DNA of 64,000 bases from Stomorhina lunata (lineage: Eukaryota; Arthropoda; Insecta; Diptera; Rhiniidae): contig OW121743.1 of NCBI GenBank assembly GCA_933228675.1, positions 16,449,384 to 16,513,383 on the forward strand. Reading direction: 5' to 3'. The position numbers and the translations under genes were made by a program. Positions 51,851-63,209 of this stretch are shown here, one piece after another (position 1 is the stretch's first letter; every line of letters starts with the position of its first letter). The notes below the pieces were generated by a model, which saw only the letters and a list, made by a program, of their open reading frames with translations, did not search any database and was not told the origin of the DNA.

Positions 51851-53845
51851 TTAAGTTTTCCACTTTTTCACTTTGTATAAATTATTTTTCGTTTTTATTT
51901 GTTTATTTCTAAAATCAAAATAATAGTTTTTTAAGCTTTCTTAAGTATTAGTGGCGAATTCGCAAAATCTTTTAAACGAATTCGTTAAAAAATTTTTTGT
52001 TCAAATGTTGTATTATATTTAAGACTACATATTTTTAAATACCTTGAAAATTTTTGGAAGAAATTCTTTATTTTAGGCATCAGTTTAAAGCCATTTTAGA
52101 ACCTTTAATAACATTCTCGAAAGTCGTCCTGTTGGAAACTCGCCTGTCACTCTTTCTCTAGAAACGTGTTAGGAACTAAATGGATAGGTACTACAAACAT
52201 TCCAACGATTCTTCTATTAATTTATCTTTGAACTATAAAAAGTTTATGAGATTAATTTTATCTGAATTATGAATTGAATTGAAATATGAACGAAATTGTT
52301 GCAAATTAAAGAATTCTGAAGTCAGAATGTTTCATTCTGGTTTTAAATCATCCAAAAATTAAAAATATAAATTGTAATTCAGTTTAAATAAATCACTTGC
52401 AATTTCATTTCTTTTATTCAAGAATTTTTCGAAAATTTTTTTTTCTTGGAATAATAAAATTAAATTCAATGACTTTCAGAACAATTCACAGATTCAAAAT
52501 CATTGTATTCCAGTTCAAAAGTTGGTGTAATTGATGAAAGAACTAATTCCAAGGTAGAAGTGACATTTGTCAAACTCTTTCTTACAACTTTTCTTCTCAA
52601 TTGTTCTAAAATTATCTTCAGAACTAAATCTAAAAGTAAAATTTTGAGTCCCAAAACTGGTTCTAAAAATACTACAACTTTTCCCGGGTTTTAAACTTAA
52701 TTTGTATTTCAAACGTTTTATTAATTTTATGTATTATGTGCATTACTTTATCGCCTTTTGTTTTTAATTCACTTTAGTTTTGTATTTAATTTAAGAGACA
52801 TTTTGTATTATAAAAAATAAATATATTTAACTAAGAAAGAAACAAAGAATAATAATTTTATAACCTCAAAACAAAAAAAAAATCATGTTTTTATTATCCA
52901 CGGATTAAAAAAAAGAAATAATGCCTAAAAAGAATACACACACACAATTTATTTATTGTACATTCTAATAAAAATTAAAAAAAAAAATGTAATGATTTTT
53001 ATTTACCAGGACCAGGTGTGCACTAGGAGGTTACTCTGCTAATTTTGACTCGAAAAAATTTTTTTCTAACTACAGCCAATAACTCGCCCTCAAGTCAAAG
53101 ACTCTATAATTAAAGATATTACACTCCATACATTTTTCATCTTAAAGTGGATAAAAAAAATTGAGAATACATAAACGTAAAAACAAACATACATTTCATG
53201 AGCACGTGTGTGTGCCTTAGCTTTCTCTCATTTGATAATCGTCTCCAACAGTTCTTTTTAATGAGACTTTTCAAAACCACCCTACGTCAAATCAATGCCT
53301 TTATATTATAGTCTTTGCTCAGACTTTTTTTATGAGCTGGCAACACCAGCAACTCGCCGTCGACGTAGATGGTATACAGCCTGTTCGCTGGATATAAGGT
53401 ATTCAGAAGGCTACGGCCTTTGTCCTGAAAATAAATTTTTGATTCTGACTCAATCAGCTATGTCGATACTGTAATTACCAAAAAAAATGGACCTCAAAAG
53501 TTGCGGTCCTATTTAAAATTCTAAAAAATATTAAGAGCCAAAACATAGCACAGCATATCAAACTATTTCATGATGAAGCAAATTTTTGAGAACAAAAAAA
53601 AAATACATTTTTACTTGATTATGAAAAATATATGTAGTTTTATTAAATTTCTTATCAACGAAGCAACGGCTCGATTTAAAAAAAAGGAAAAACAAACAGT
53701 TAAGAGACAACTAAACCAAAAAATAAACACCTGCTGTTCAAGCATTTTTAATCAAAGCAATTATAAAAAATTAAAATAAAAAATGTTCGAATTTTCAAAT
53801 CCTCTTAAAATCTAAATGTAAAAACCTTTGGTTTCTTATTTATCT
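51851..53845. other. Intergenic sequence between Agpat1 and maelstrom
   Basis: Overlapping open frames near 52466-52712 on both strands lack any domain and look accidental. A GC-richer patch at 53330-53430 (GGCAACACCAGCAACTCGCC) is of unknown nature. TTTATT at 53638-53643 could be the maelstrom polyadenylation signal AATAAA on the minus strand. Confidence 0.35.
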
Positions 53846-56800
53846 TTATTGACGTATAAAACGTCCACGGCCAGAAGCTGTAGTAGTATTCGAAGTATTT
53901 AAAGCTGAGTTTATTAAAGAACCACGACCACGTCCAAAACTGGCCACTGAATTGTAATCATCAAAGTCCGATTCATCTCGAGTATAATCGATAGTAAAGT
54001 GTGTATTATCCGGTTCACGGGGAACGTTGCGGGAACGTGAAGTCCAAGGATTAAGATTTTTGCAATCATCTTCTACCAAAACATCTGACGCAGAACATTT
54101 TGGCTTTCTTGTTGCGCCATTAGTTGAAGCTGATGGTACTTTTTTACGAGCGCCCCCTAGAGCTGGGAAATTATTGTTATAAGTTTTGTTATTGCCATCC
54201 GATATAGTTGACTTCTGATCTTCATAATAGATTTTAGAGTTGGCCACAGCTTTAGTGGCATAGGATGATGTGGTGCCCATAGATATGTATGAGGTATTGT
54301 CGGCACAAGTACTAGGAGCTGGTGTTATAATGGCATTTAAATTGGTATTTTGTGGACAATGGCGACCCGGTATGAGGGGTATGGCAATATCACGACACAT
54401 GTAATCGGAAAACATATAACCCCAACGAGTTACAAAGGATTGAGTACAGTATTTACTCCTGTCAATATCTTCGTGGTGCTGGAAAGAGTGTGAAAGGGTG
54501 AATACAGAAACGTAAAAATTTAAAAATGTTTAGTAAGAAAATTGTTACATTAAACAAAAAACACTTTATCAGGTTTGTGATGGAAAACTATAGTTTTCAA
54601 ATCGATCGATTTCAGATATATTTTTGAGGTAATTTTTTAACTGATATCTTATCTTTCATTCGGTTTGAATTTTTTTCGATTTGAAAACGATCGTTTTCCA
54701 TCACATACCTATATGTGTATATCCTTTTGCTAGACGTCTTATAAATTTTCTTTAACTGCTTTATCCTAGTTTATTGAAAACTAAAACTGACTGATTCCCA
54801 AAAATTAAAAAAGAAGAGGCTTAATAGTTTCACTCACCTGACAAGCAATGCCAATCTGATATTCAAAGAAATCACGTTCGAAAAATGCATCAGTTATATA
54901 AAAACTTTTTGGTTTTTCTAATTCACCCACTTCACAGGTGGCTTCTTTCATGATAAAAAACAAATATTGTATGGGATATACTTTTATATCAATATTATTA
55001 GCACCAACATCGGCACGTAAAAATTCCAATACTGACTCCACAATATGTATACCATCACGATGGGTATAAACGGGTGGATAATCATTGCTTTGGTCATCAC
55101 GTATAAAATTTAATACATCATTATATATGTTACCCATGTTTTTTTCGCCCAGTGCATTGGGTGGCAGAGGAAGACTATGGGTAGTGTCGGAATGATGTTG
55201 AGCTTCATATTGATGGCCATAGATGTTGACACCTTGAATAATTAAAGATATTTAATAAAAGATACAGTTAAATATTGGCTTTCAACTTACCTGGATTAAT
55301 AAGAGTTTGGTACATGCGTTTGACACCATCTTTTAGAGAATATTCACATACAGACAATTCAGCTGGCACATAGACTCCTCCCTTAAGGGTTTTGGTAAAG
55401 TAGTTGACCATAATGAAGTAATACGATTTCAATTCGAGCTCTGAAATAAGTAAATATAGCAAAAATAAATATCATATAGAAATATTGTCAGTTTAAATTT
55501 CTCGGTCATCTTCTGGTTCAGGTTTTAATTCAGATCTAGGTTAGTTCAAGTTCTAGTTTAGTTCTAGTTCAGTTTTAGTTCAGTTCTTGTACAGTTCTAG
55601 TTCAATTCTAGTTCAGTTTTAATTCAGTTCTAGTTCAGTTTTAATTCAGTTCTAGTTCAGTTCTAGTCCAGTTCTAGTTCAGGTTCAGGTTTTAATTCAG
55701 ATCTAGGTTAGTTCAAGTTCTAGTTCAGTTCTTGTACAGTTCTAGTTCAGTTTTAATTCAGTTCTAGTTCAGTTCTAGTTCAGTTTTAATTCAGTTCTAG
55801 TTCTGTTCTAGTCCAGTTCTAGTTCAGTTCTAGTTCGATTCTAGTCCAGTTCTAGTTCAGTTCTAGTTCAGTTCTAGTTCAGTTCTTGTTCAGTTCTAGT
55901 TCAGTTCTAGTTCAGTTCTAGTTCAGTTCTAGTTCAGTTCTAGTTCAGTTCTAGTTCAGTTCTAGTTCAGTTCTAGTTCAGTTCTAGTTCAGTTCTAGTT
56001 CAGTTCTAGTTCAGTTCTAGTTCAGTTCTAGTTCAGTTCTAGTTCAGTTCTAGTTCAGTTCTAGTTCAGTTCTAGTTCAGTTCTAGTTCAGTTCTAGTTC
56101 AGTTCTAGTTCAGTTCTAGTTCAGTTCTAGTTCAGTTCTAGTTCAGTTCTAGTTCAGTTCTAGTTCAGTTCTAGTTCAGTTCTAGTTCAGTTCTAGTTCA
56201 GTTCTAGTTCAGTTCTAGTTCAGTTCTAGTTCAGTTCTAGTTCAGTTCTAGTTCAGTTCTAGTTCAGTTCTAGTTCAGTTCTAGTTCAGTTCTAGTTCAG
56301 TTCTAGTTCAGTTCTAGTTCAGTTCTAGTTCAGTTCTAGTTCAGTTCTAGTTCAGTTCTAGTTCAGTTCTAGTTCAGTTCTAGTTCAGTTCTAGTTCAGT
56401 TCTAGTTCAGTTCTAGTTCAGTTCTAGTTCAGTTCTAGTTCAGTTCTAGTTCAGTTCTAGTTCAGTTCTAGTTCAGTTCTAGTTCAGTTCTAGTTCAGTT
56501 CTAGTTCAGTTCTAGTTCAGTTCTAGTTCAGTTCTAGTTCAGTTCTAGTTCAGTTCTAGTTCAGTTCTAGTTCAGTTCTAGTTCAGTTCTAGTTCAGTTC
56601 AGTTTTATTTCAGATCAGTTCTAGTTCGTTTCTAGTTCAGTTCTGTTTCATCTGGATAGCTCAAAGAGGCCCCTGATATACTCTATACTAGTAATGACTA
56701 ATTAATTTGTTTTGGCCCGTCCTAGCAAATCTCATGGTTTATATTCCGGGTAGCTCTTTTCTTCATCTGGGTTGCTCAAAGAGGCCGCTGATATTCCAAA

Positions 56801-57616
56801 GGTAGCCTAGAAATCTTTATTTTTTCACTTGACACTTTGCAATCGAGACAATGGGAACATTTCTGTGCTAAATTTGTTTTCAACCACCTTTTGCCTACCC
56901 TAACCTATTATAATAAGCGTTCTGAGTCTTGGTATATTCTGCGCGACAACCACATTCATGTTTTTGGATTGCTTTCTAGAAGACTCAACCTTTAAAGCAA
57001 CATATATTACAAAAGATAAGATTATAGTGATAAATATAATGGGCCCTAGGTACACATTTTTTGAACAATTTAGTTTAGCTGTTTGACAGCTCTCACTGTC
57101 CCTTTATTTAGAAATCCTTGTTTTCTATATCTTTCGGGAACCGCAAAGGTTCTAGTCTAGTTCTGTTTTTCTTCTATCCACTTTATATTTAAATGTTAAC
57201 CTTTTATATTTGTACTTACCATCATTTTTCACACTCCTGCTGACTGTGCTCTCGATATCACGTTTCATCTGACGTTCCCTATTTTCAAGATCCTGTTTCT
57301 CACGTTCCATAAACGATACAGGTGTTCCTGTACATGTTAACTTTTCAACGTTTTTACTAGAATTCAGCACAATCTTTTGTTCCTTGGCCTTTTCCTTATA
57401 GGGGGCACGCTCATCAGCATTCATAGTCTAGAGATTGCCAATATCAGATTTTTATTAATATGGGAAATCCCATAAATTAACAGATACACTTACTGCCCAC
57501 ACTTTACCCGCCTCTTGGGTAGCTTCACTTAAAGTAAGATTTCTGCCATATTTTGCTTTCCATTCAAAGGTAAAGTTCATAAAACCATTAGCCATAGCCT
57601 TCTTCTTTGGTGGCAT
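53846..57616 (-). CDS. mael: Protein maelstrom (five exons)
   Basis: Exons 57616-57494, 57427-57220, 55440-55291, 55232-54838 and 54478-53846 join in frame with GT-AG borders into 502 residues. Maelstrom acts in the nuclear piRNA pathway of the germ line, downstream of Piwi in transposon silencing. Residues 1-75 form an HMG box (MPPKKKAMANGFMNFTFEWK, then VWATMNADERAPYKEKAKE). The MAEL domain, an RNase H-like fold, spans about 110-335 (YYFIMVNYFTK, YVPAEL, THSLPLPPNALGEKN, VYPIQYLFF, FFERDFFEYQIGIACQ, SKYCTQSFVTRWGYMFSDYM). Glu138, His179, Cys291 and Cys303 are the likely zinc-binding set. A polar tail ends in GRGRG and SGRGR motifs. The start was chosen at the only upstream in-frame ATG. Confidence 0.94.
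55535..56625. repeat. 11-bp satellite in maelstrom intron 2
   Basis: AGTTCTAGTTC repeats about 95 times. The part from about 55860 on is almost perfect; the left 300 bp is degenerate and contains a duplicated segment (TTCAGGTTTTAATTCAGATCTAGG near 55519 and 55683). A homogenised array of this kind suggests recent slippage or unequal exchange. Confidence 0.95.
56640..57060 (+). mobile_element. LINE 3'-end relic in maelstrom intron 2
   Basis: CTAACCTATTATAATAAGCGTTCTG, ATGTTTTTGGATTGC and AGAAGACTCAACCTTTAAAGCAA match the LINE end at 22375-22520 at low identity. No open frame is left. Orientation is opposite to maelstrom. Confidence 0.45.
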
Positions 57617-58179
57617 TTTTACGTTCCTTATCTTGAACAAGTTATAACAGGATCTGTACAGTAACGGTACTCAAATTTTATTGAGTTAAGAACAAAAATC
57701 TAAAGTATTGTTTAATTTAAGATAAATTATACTTTGTAAAAAATTTTAGAAAAAGCTTATCGCAAAAAATTAGTTACCAATCGCTTTTCTACTTGTCATG
57801 CAATATTATTAAAATCGCAATTTACAAAATTGTGCTTATTGTACAGTTTGTAAAAACAAAAAAAAAACAACAAAGCTTTGTGTTGTAAATGCACCAAGTA
57901 TTCGGGTGTTCAGTACTCAATAACAGTAGAATTTGTAAGTACTCGACACTCATATGTAGAGTTGATTTTGTTCAATTTTATATTTTTCATTTTTATTTAA
58001 AACAAACAGAAAAAAATTAAATAAAATTAAAAAAAAAAATTTTTAATTTCTTTAACAAATTTAAATGCATTAGAAAATCAAAATTTAAAATAAATTTGTA
58101 TCAAAATAAAATTTTTATCAAAAAGAAAATTAAAAAATTCTATTAAAAAGTAAAATTTAAAAAATAAATCCTATTTCAA
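57617..58179. other. maelstrom upstream region
   Basis: It must hold the maelstrom 5' UTR and promoter. AT-rich with A runs. No TATA box or initiator could be assigned. Confidence 0.3.
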
Positions 58180-59565
58180 AACAAGTAAGAGTGTTATATT
58201 CGGTTGTGCCGAATCTTATATACCCACCATCAAGTTATACGAGAGTGCAGCTAATTCAAAACTGAAAAAATCGCTAAGCTAATTGGTATCGTTGGTAAAA
58301 TCTTTGGACTAAATTCGGTTGCAGTAGCTTTATAGTTCAACATTTAACAATATCTTAGTGGTTTCCCCAGTATTTACTTTGATTAAAATTCGGTCTCATA
58401 ACCGGGTATATTAATAAGTTGTTAAATACTTTTCGTTGTGCTTAATATGTAGTTAGGCTAAACACATTAATAGTAATACGGTAGGTCCATATATTTCGTT
58501 AGGAGTTCCTAATGCATCCATCATATATAAAGTCTGGGCTGAACCTTGATTGATACCTATCTAATTTCACAGTTGCGATCTTAATATAATGAATGTACCT
58601 CCAAATCTTTTTTGATTGTAGATATAAAAAGGGTATGTTATATATATAAGAATTATAGCCAAATGTTCACCGATTGTAACAGTGGCTGGTATATATATAG
58701 AGCTTATTCTTGCAAAATTTAGTGGCCATATTTATTATAGTTTCTAATTTAATAGCTTTTAACTGGTCTTTGCTAAAATTTTTGGTTTCCGTGAGTGTTT
58801 TTTATATGAAAGCTAAAGTCAAATATGGACTGATTCCTACAAAATTTGATAAACTGATCAAAAGTTGCATAAAACTTCCCAATTTTAAATTTAGTCGTCA
58901 TAGCTATTACAATTGTATTCAATTTATCAGCATTAATGTGTTTCCCGGGGCGGGGTTATGTGGGAGCTCTAACTAAATGTGGACCGATTTCGTCCATTTT
59001 TAATACACAACTTTTGTAAAATTTTGTCCCTCTAGCTCTTTTTGTTAAGGCGCTATCGTGCTTTTCATTATCTATTTTTGTGTTTCCATAAGTTTTTTTA
59101 TATGGGAGCTATGGTCAAATGTTGCACACTGGCTGGCATTGACATAAGATTTCCTTGTGCTTTATTAAGACTTACTAGCTCTTGTAGTTAAGGAGCTATC
59201 ACGCTTTTATTTGACGGACAGACGGACATAAACCCCTTTTCTTTTTGAATTTTTGAGTTTCCGTAAGTTCTTTATATGGGAGCTATGGTCAAATGGTGAC
59301 CGATTGCGACAAAATTTTGCACACTGACTGGCATTGACATAAGACTTTCTTGTGCCAAATTTAGTGGTTATGTCTGTTATTGGCATTTACGTGTATTTTA
59401 GGTGAAATTTAGGCTGTTTTCGTAAGTTTTTTTTATGGGAGCTATGGCTAAATGTGAACCGATTTTGATGGAATTTTATATGCCTAGGGTTTATGTAAAA
59501 CTTCTATATACCAAATTTGATCATCATAGCTGTTATAATTAGTCATTTATTAACAAATAAGCGAT
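58180..59565 (-). mobile_element. Degenerate DINE-like / Helentron-type repeat
   Basis: It begins ACAAGTAAGAGTGTTATATTCGG, the reverse of a common DINE-type end, and contains GACGGACAGACGGACATA at 59214. TATGGGAGCTATGG(T/C)CAAATG recurs at about 59101, 59275 and 59437, next to repeated GACTGGCATTGACATAAGA. It is much more diverged than copies 1-6 and belongs to another subfamily. Confidence 0.5.
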
Positions 59566-59574
59566 TAGCTTATT

Positions 59575-60015
59575 TACTAGGATATTGACTAGTATACAGG
59601 CTGGCCTGGCCAATCTGGACAGCAAAAATCAGATGTTTAATCTAAAAAGCAGTTTCGCACTAGTAGTATTCCTCCCTGTGCCATGTACTTTGCAATATAA
59701 TGTTAATTCCCACAGGACATTGTGTCTTTGGGTTCCATGCTAGGAAACCAATCTATAGTATCATCACTTCTGTAAAATTATTTAATAATATTGAGGAAAT
59801 AGATAAAGTTGCCGACCTCCTCTGTCTTTGCCCGCCTCTACGAATCATGGGGTTATTGTCTGGGAAAATTTTTTCTGCATGATTTTTTGAATATAAATAG
59901 ACTTATTTTTTTAGCATCTTAGAGGCTATGATCATTTTTTAATTAGTGGCAGTCTGGAAATCATTATTTTAATTCTATCCCTTGTAGGTACAATCTATAG
60001 GACCCAAGTAACTCT
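59575..60015 (+). mobile_element. LINE 3'-end relic
   Basis: It has ACAGGACATTGTGTCTTTGGG, a GCTAGGAAACCAATC block and CCTCTGTCTTTGCCCGCCTC, corresponding to the GHCLIG...LLCHCPAL region of 22440-22600, and ends with CTCAAGCTAAACCAAACCTA. Several frameshifts. Confidence 0.5.
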
Positions 60016-60120
60016 TACTCCTCAAGCTAAACCAAACCTATTAACAAAAAACAAAATCTACATCTATTTTTAACTTGTATTTCAATAAGTTGTGTATGTA
60101 TCAATAATAATTCTAAATAT

Positions 60121-61555
60121 TTAATTATCCACAGGCTCCTCTTTAACCTCAATATCGTCATCTTCTTGATCCTCTTTACTGTTTTCATGCAGCAGCACAT
60201 ATTCCCGCGTACTAAAACCAAACTTAACCACATCCTTTTCCATTAGTTCATAATATTTGCGGGCATCAATGCGTTTGTTATTTAAAAATGTACCATTTGC
60301 CGAATCCAGATCTATAAGATACAGACGCACTCTTTTACCCTGTGAACCGTCTTCACGTTCAAAGGGCACCAAACGATATTGCAAGGCAGCATGTTGTTTC
60401 GAACAGCTGGGATGGTCAACGGCCAAATCGACAACTTTACGATCACGCCCGACAAGGAAACAACTTTGGCGATGGATGTGTAAAACGGGCAGTGCTGTTT
60501 CACCTTTGAAGGGATACAAGCGCCAGCGTCGCTTGGGTTTGCGAGCCTCTGGCGGTTCGGAATACTTTACTACAACGCCATTGACCTTGTTAGTGTCTTC
60601 GGTAAGAGCACCACTTAAGGCAAAATTTGGCTTTTCTTTATCCTTAGGATCTAGTTCGTTTTCTGCTGGTTTCTTGTCGTCCGTGCCCTTACCCCATTCG
60701 TAACTATTGTTGTCTTCCTCCTTGCGTTGATTTCTAGAGCGATTGCCAGAACCTCGGGCACGGTTAGGAGAGCGAGGTTCCCTTTTAACATAGCCGCGTT
60801 CACGATTACGGTCCCTAGAACGTTCCCGCTCCCTGTGGGGACTGCGTCTGAAATGACAAAATTGATTTAGTGAAAGATTTAAAGTAAGAAAATTATTTAA
60901 CATACTCCCTTCTATCATAAGAGCTGCCTTGTTCCTTATCCCTATTTCTGTAGTCTCTTCTATCATCCCTTTCTCGTTTAACATCCGTACGATAATCATG
61001 ACGTTCATGGTATCTATCACGTCTCAGCTCAGGCGATTTGTCTCTGTTGCGACTACGGCTTCTATTATTTCTTAACCTTTCCCTGCTGCGACTTCTATCA
61101 TTTCTTTGCCTTTCCCGGCTTCGACTTCTTTCATTTCTGTTCCTTTCCCTGCTACGGCTTCTTAGCCTTCTTGAGGGACTTTCCCATTTCGATTTGCTAC
61201 TATATTTCTCGCGCTCCCGACTGCGCGATTTTTCTTTCTTAACTCTTGCCGGTGATGAGCTTAATTCTTTTTTTATTTTCTTTTTAATTTTTTCTTCTCT
61301 GGAAGAGGAAGATGATGAAGATCCTTCAGAGGAATCAGATGAACTGTCGTCTTCAGTGCCTGAATTGTGTTTAGATTTTTTCTTTGCACTTTTTACTTTC
61401 TTGTGCTTCTTCTTGATCTTGTCTTTTTGTTTACGTTTTTTCTTTTGAGGTTTCTCCCGCTGTTGTTCGTCCGACTCCGAGGAACTCGTTGAACTTTCAT
61501 CACTTGTCTCCGATTCAGAATTACTAGATTTATGGTGTTTTTTGGTTTTGGTCAT
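60121..61555 (-). CDS. Snip1: SNIP1-type FHA-domain protein (two exons)
   Basis: Exons 61555-60906 and 60847-60121 join in frame (donor GA|GTATGT, acceptor CATTTCAG) into 458 residues. SNIP1 homologues are nuclear FHA proteins that work with spliceosome and RNA-processing factors. Residues 1-125 are Ser/Glu/Lys-rich; about 95-260 is rich in Arg-Ser and Arg-Glu repeats (RSRSRERNRNERSRSRER), typical of splicing proteins. The FHA domain lies at about 345-437: LVGRDRKVVDL, DHPSCSKQHA and LIDLDSANGTFLNNKRID contain the conserved Gly-Arg, Ser-x-x-His and Asn-Gly phosphopeptide-binding residues. An acidic tail follows (EDQEDDDIEVKEEPVDN). In Drosophila the counterpart is, to my recollection, CG17168. 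Confidence 0.92.
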
Positions 61556-62202
61556 AATGATTTTTACAATTTAAATCTGTTTTGTTGAAAAAAGTTTAAG
61601 CATTTTTTTGTTGCTGCTTGCCAATGAGGTTGTCAAATAATTTCTTATTTAATGCTGCCAAGTTTTATACCAAATCAAATCAAAGTCGAAGGACTGAAAA
61701 AAACACGGCGTTGTATATTGCCCAGCGGGCATTTTTTGCATTTCGTTTACGTCTCCGTAAACAGTTATACTATTGGTATCCAAGCAAAAACGGAATCGAT
61801 AGAAAAAGCTGAATACAATTGGTGAAGATTCGCCATTAACGAAATTAACAAATAAATATTTTTTTAATTAAAGTCGGCATAAAGTTTTTGGTAGCAACAT
61901 TGAGTTCAAAGCTTCAAAAAGTAGTGCCTAAAAAATTGCCAGATGTAAATTTGAAAGCATACCGTTAAATTCAAATTAAATAAGAATTAATAAAACGAAT
62001 TTAGAAGAAAAATACAAGTTTATAAATTTTATTTAATGTTTGATCAATTCCAACACTTTTATAAGATTTTGTTAAATTGTTGGTATTATTTTTAACCTAA
62101 AAATGCAACCTTGTAAAATTTTGTTGTAAAATTCTAACTGTAAATGGTTTTTGCAAACAAATGGAAAGTTAAAGTGAGGAGACTAAAGAAAATTGGAAAA
62201 AT
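61556..62202. promoter_or_regulatory. Divergent promoter region, SNIP1 and secreted-protein gene
   Basis: 647 bp separate the two start codons, which point away from each other. TGCCAGATG at 61937 is the inverse of the CATCTGGCA motif upstream of Agpat1, and GTAGCAACATT lies at 61891. GTTGCTGCTTGCCAATG at 61608 is close to the SNIP1 start. Start sites are not resolved. Confidence 0.4.
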
Positions 62203-63039
62203 ATGAACTTTACCCGCAATAAAATTATTTTATATATTTTAATCATTGCCAATGGTATTGATTTTATATTGGTAAGTTTGTTTTTCTTATTTCATTTCTC
62301 AGATATTTTATAAAATTTCTTGATTAATTGCTTTAGCCCTGGCCTATTTTCTCTCAAAAACCTTTTTCAAGGGTAGAGGATTCTGCAGACTCCATTTTAT
62401 CAGAAACACGTTCTTCACGTCAGGTTGTTCAACCCACTTGGTTGAATAAGGGACAAAATATATTCGTAGATCCTAAAGTTCATGTTAATCCTCAGAGTTT
62501 GGAGGAAGCTGCCAAGATACGTAGTGAAATACAAAAGGCTGTGGATGAGGGCACTTACGCTGTGCCTGATGAAGAGGTGGGTTTTTTAATATTTATGTAT
62601 ACATACATATTTATATAAGAAAACAATTATATGAAATCTTTTAAAAATTCTCTAAAAATTAAATTTCCAGTCAAACCCAAATGATAATGAGGAACCATCT
62701 CCCCCAGCGCCTGCAACCAACAGGCCCTCTCCACCTCCTCCTCCTATGACTCCTCTGCAAAATTGGCAACAACAAATGCAGCAAATGTGGCAAAATTGGC
62801 AGACAAATTTACAACCAAATCTATTCACAGGTTTCACAAATTAAATGAATAGCCTAAATATTAAATATTATTTAAATTTTTTAATAGCTGCCGCCGCTCC
62901 TAACACTTCCTTTCCACCGATTCCTGTGCCTGCATGGTTTCAAGAAATGCAAAGAGTGTGGCAAAATTGGCAAGAGAATTGGTCACAAAATTTGTCTCAA
63001 AATTGGACACAAAATTTATTTGGAGGTTTGCAAAATTGA
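62203..63039 (+). CDS. Small secreted Trp/Gln/Asn-rich protein (four exons)
   Basis: Exons 62203-62271, 62337-62576, 62671-62830 and 62888-63039 join in frame into 206 residues. The ATG at 62203 is the first that opens the frame; an earlier ATG at 62161 stops after three codons. Residues 1-25 look like a signal peptide (KIILYILIIANGIDFIL). A linker follows (PTWLNKGQNIFVDPKVHVNP, SLEEAAKIRSEIQKAVDEGTY), then a Pro-rich stretch and two blocks of Trp-Gln-Asn repeats (QQMWQNWQTNLQPNLF and QRVWQNWQENWSQNLSQNW). I do not recognise the family. The third donor (G|GTTTCA) is weak; if not spliced, the protein ends after FTGFTN at 62844. AATAAA lies at 63180. Confidence 0.75.
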
Positions 63040-63179
63040 AAAATTGTTTAATTTAGATTTTAAACATTTAACATATGTTCTGGTTTGTTTCTTTTTATTT
63101 TGTATGTTATTTTTATTGTATTATATTGTAAATTTTTTAAAGTTTTAAAAAGCTTCCACAACTTTGTAGAAAATATGTA

Positions 63180-63185
63180 AATAAA
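63180..63185 (+). terminator. Polyadenylation signal AATAAA
   Basis: A canonical hexamer 141 bp after the stop codon of the secreted-protein gene, followed by T/G-rich sequence. Confidence 0.6.
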
Positions 63186-63209
63186 ATGGTAAAAGATAAA
63201 TTTATGTCA

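Noticed and set aside
53570..53779. 69-codon Lys-rich open frame between Agpat1 and maelstrom
   Set aside because: AT-rich low complexity with no domain or splice context; it lies in the probable maelstrom 3' flank.
57617..57640. Upstream extension of maelstrom (eight extra residues)
   Set aside because: The frame is open, but its first codon is TTG, not ATG; MPPKKK at 57616 is the natural start.
60257..60703. 148-codon plus-strand open frame
   Set aside because: Antisense of the SNIP1 FHA-domain exon; no domain of its own.
61038..61448. Leu/Phe/Ser-rich open frame on the plus strand
   Set aside because: Exact antisense of the SNIP1 RS/basic region; the low-complexity code leaves the opposite strand open by chance.
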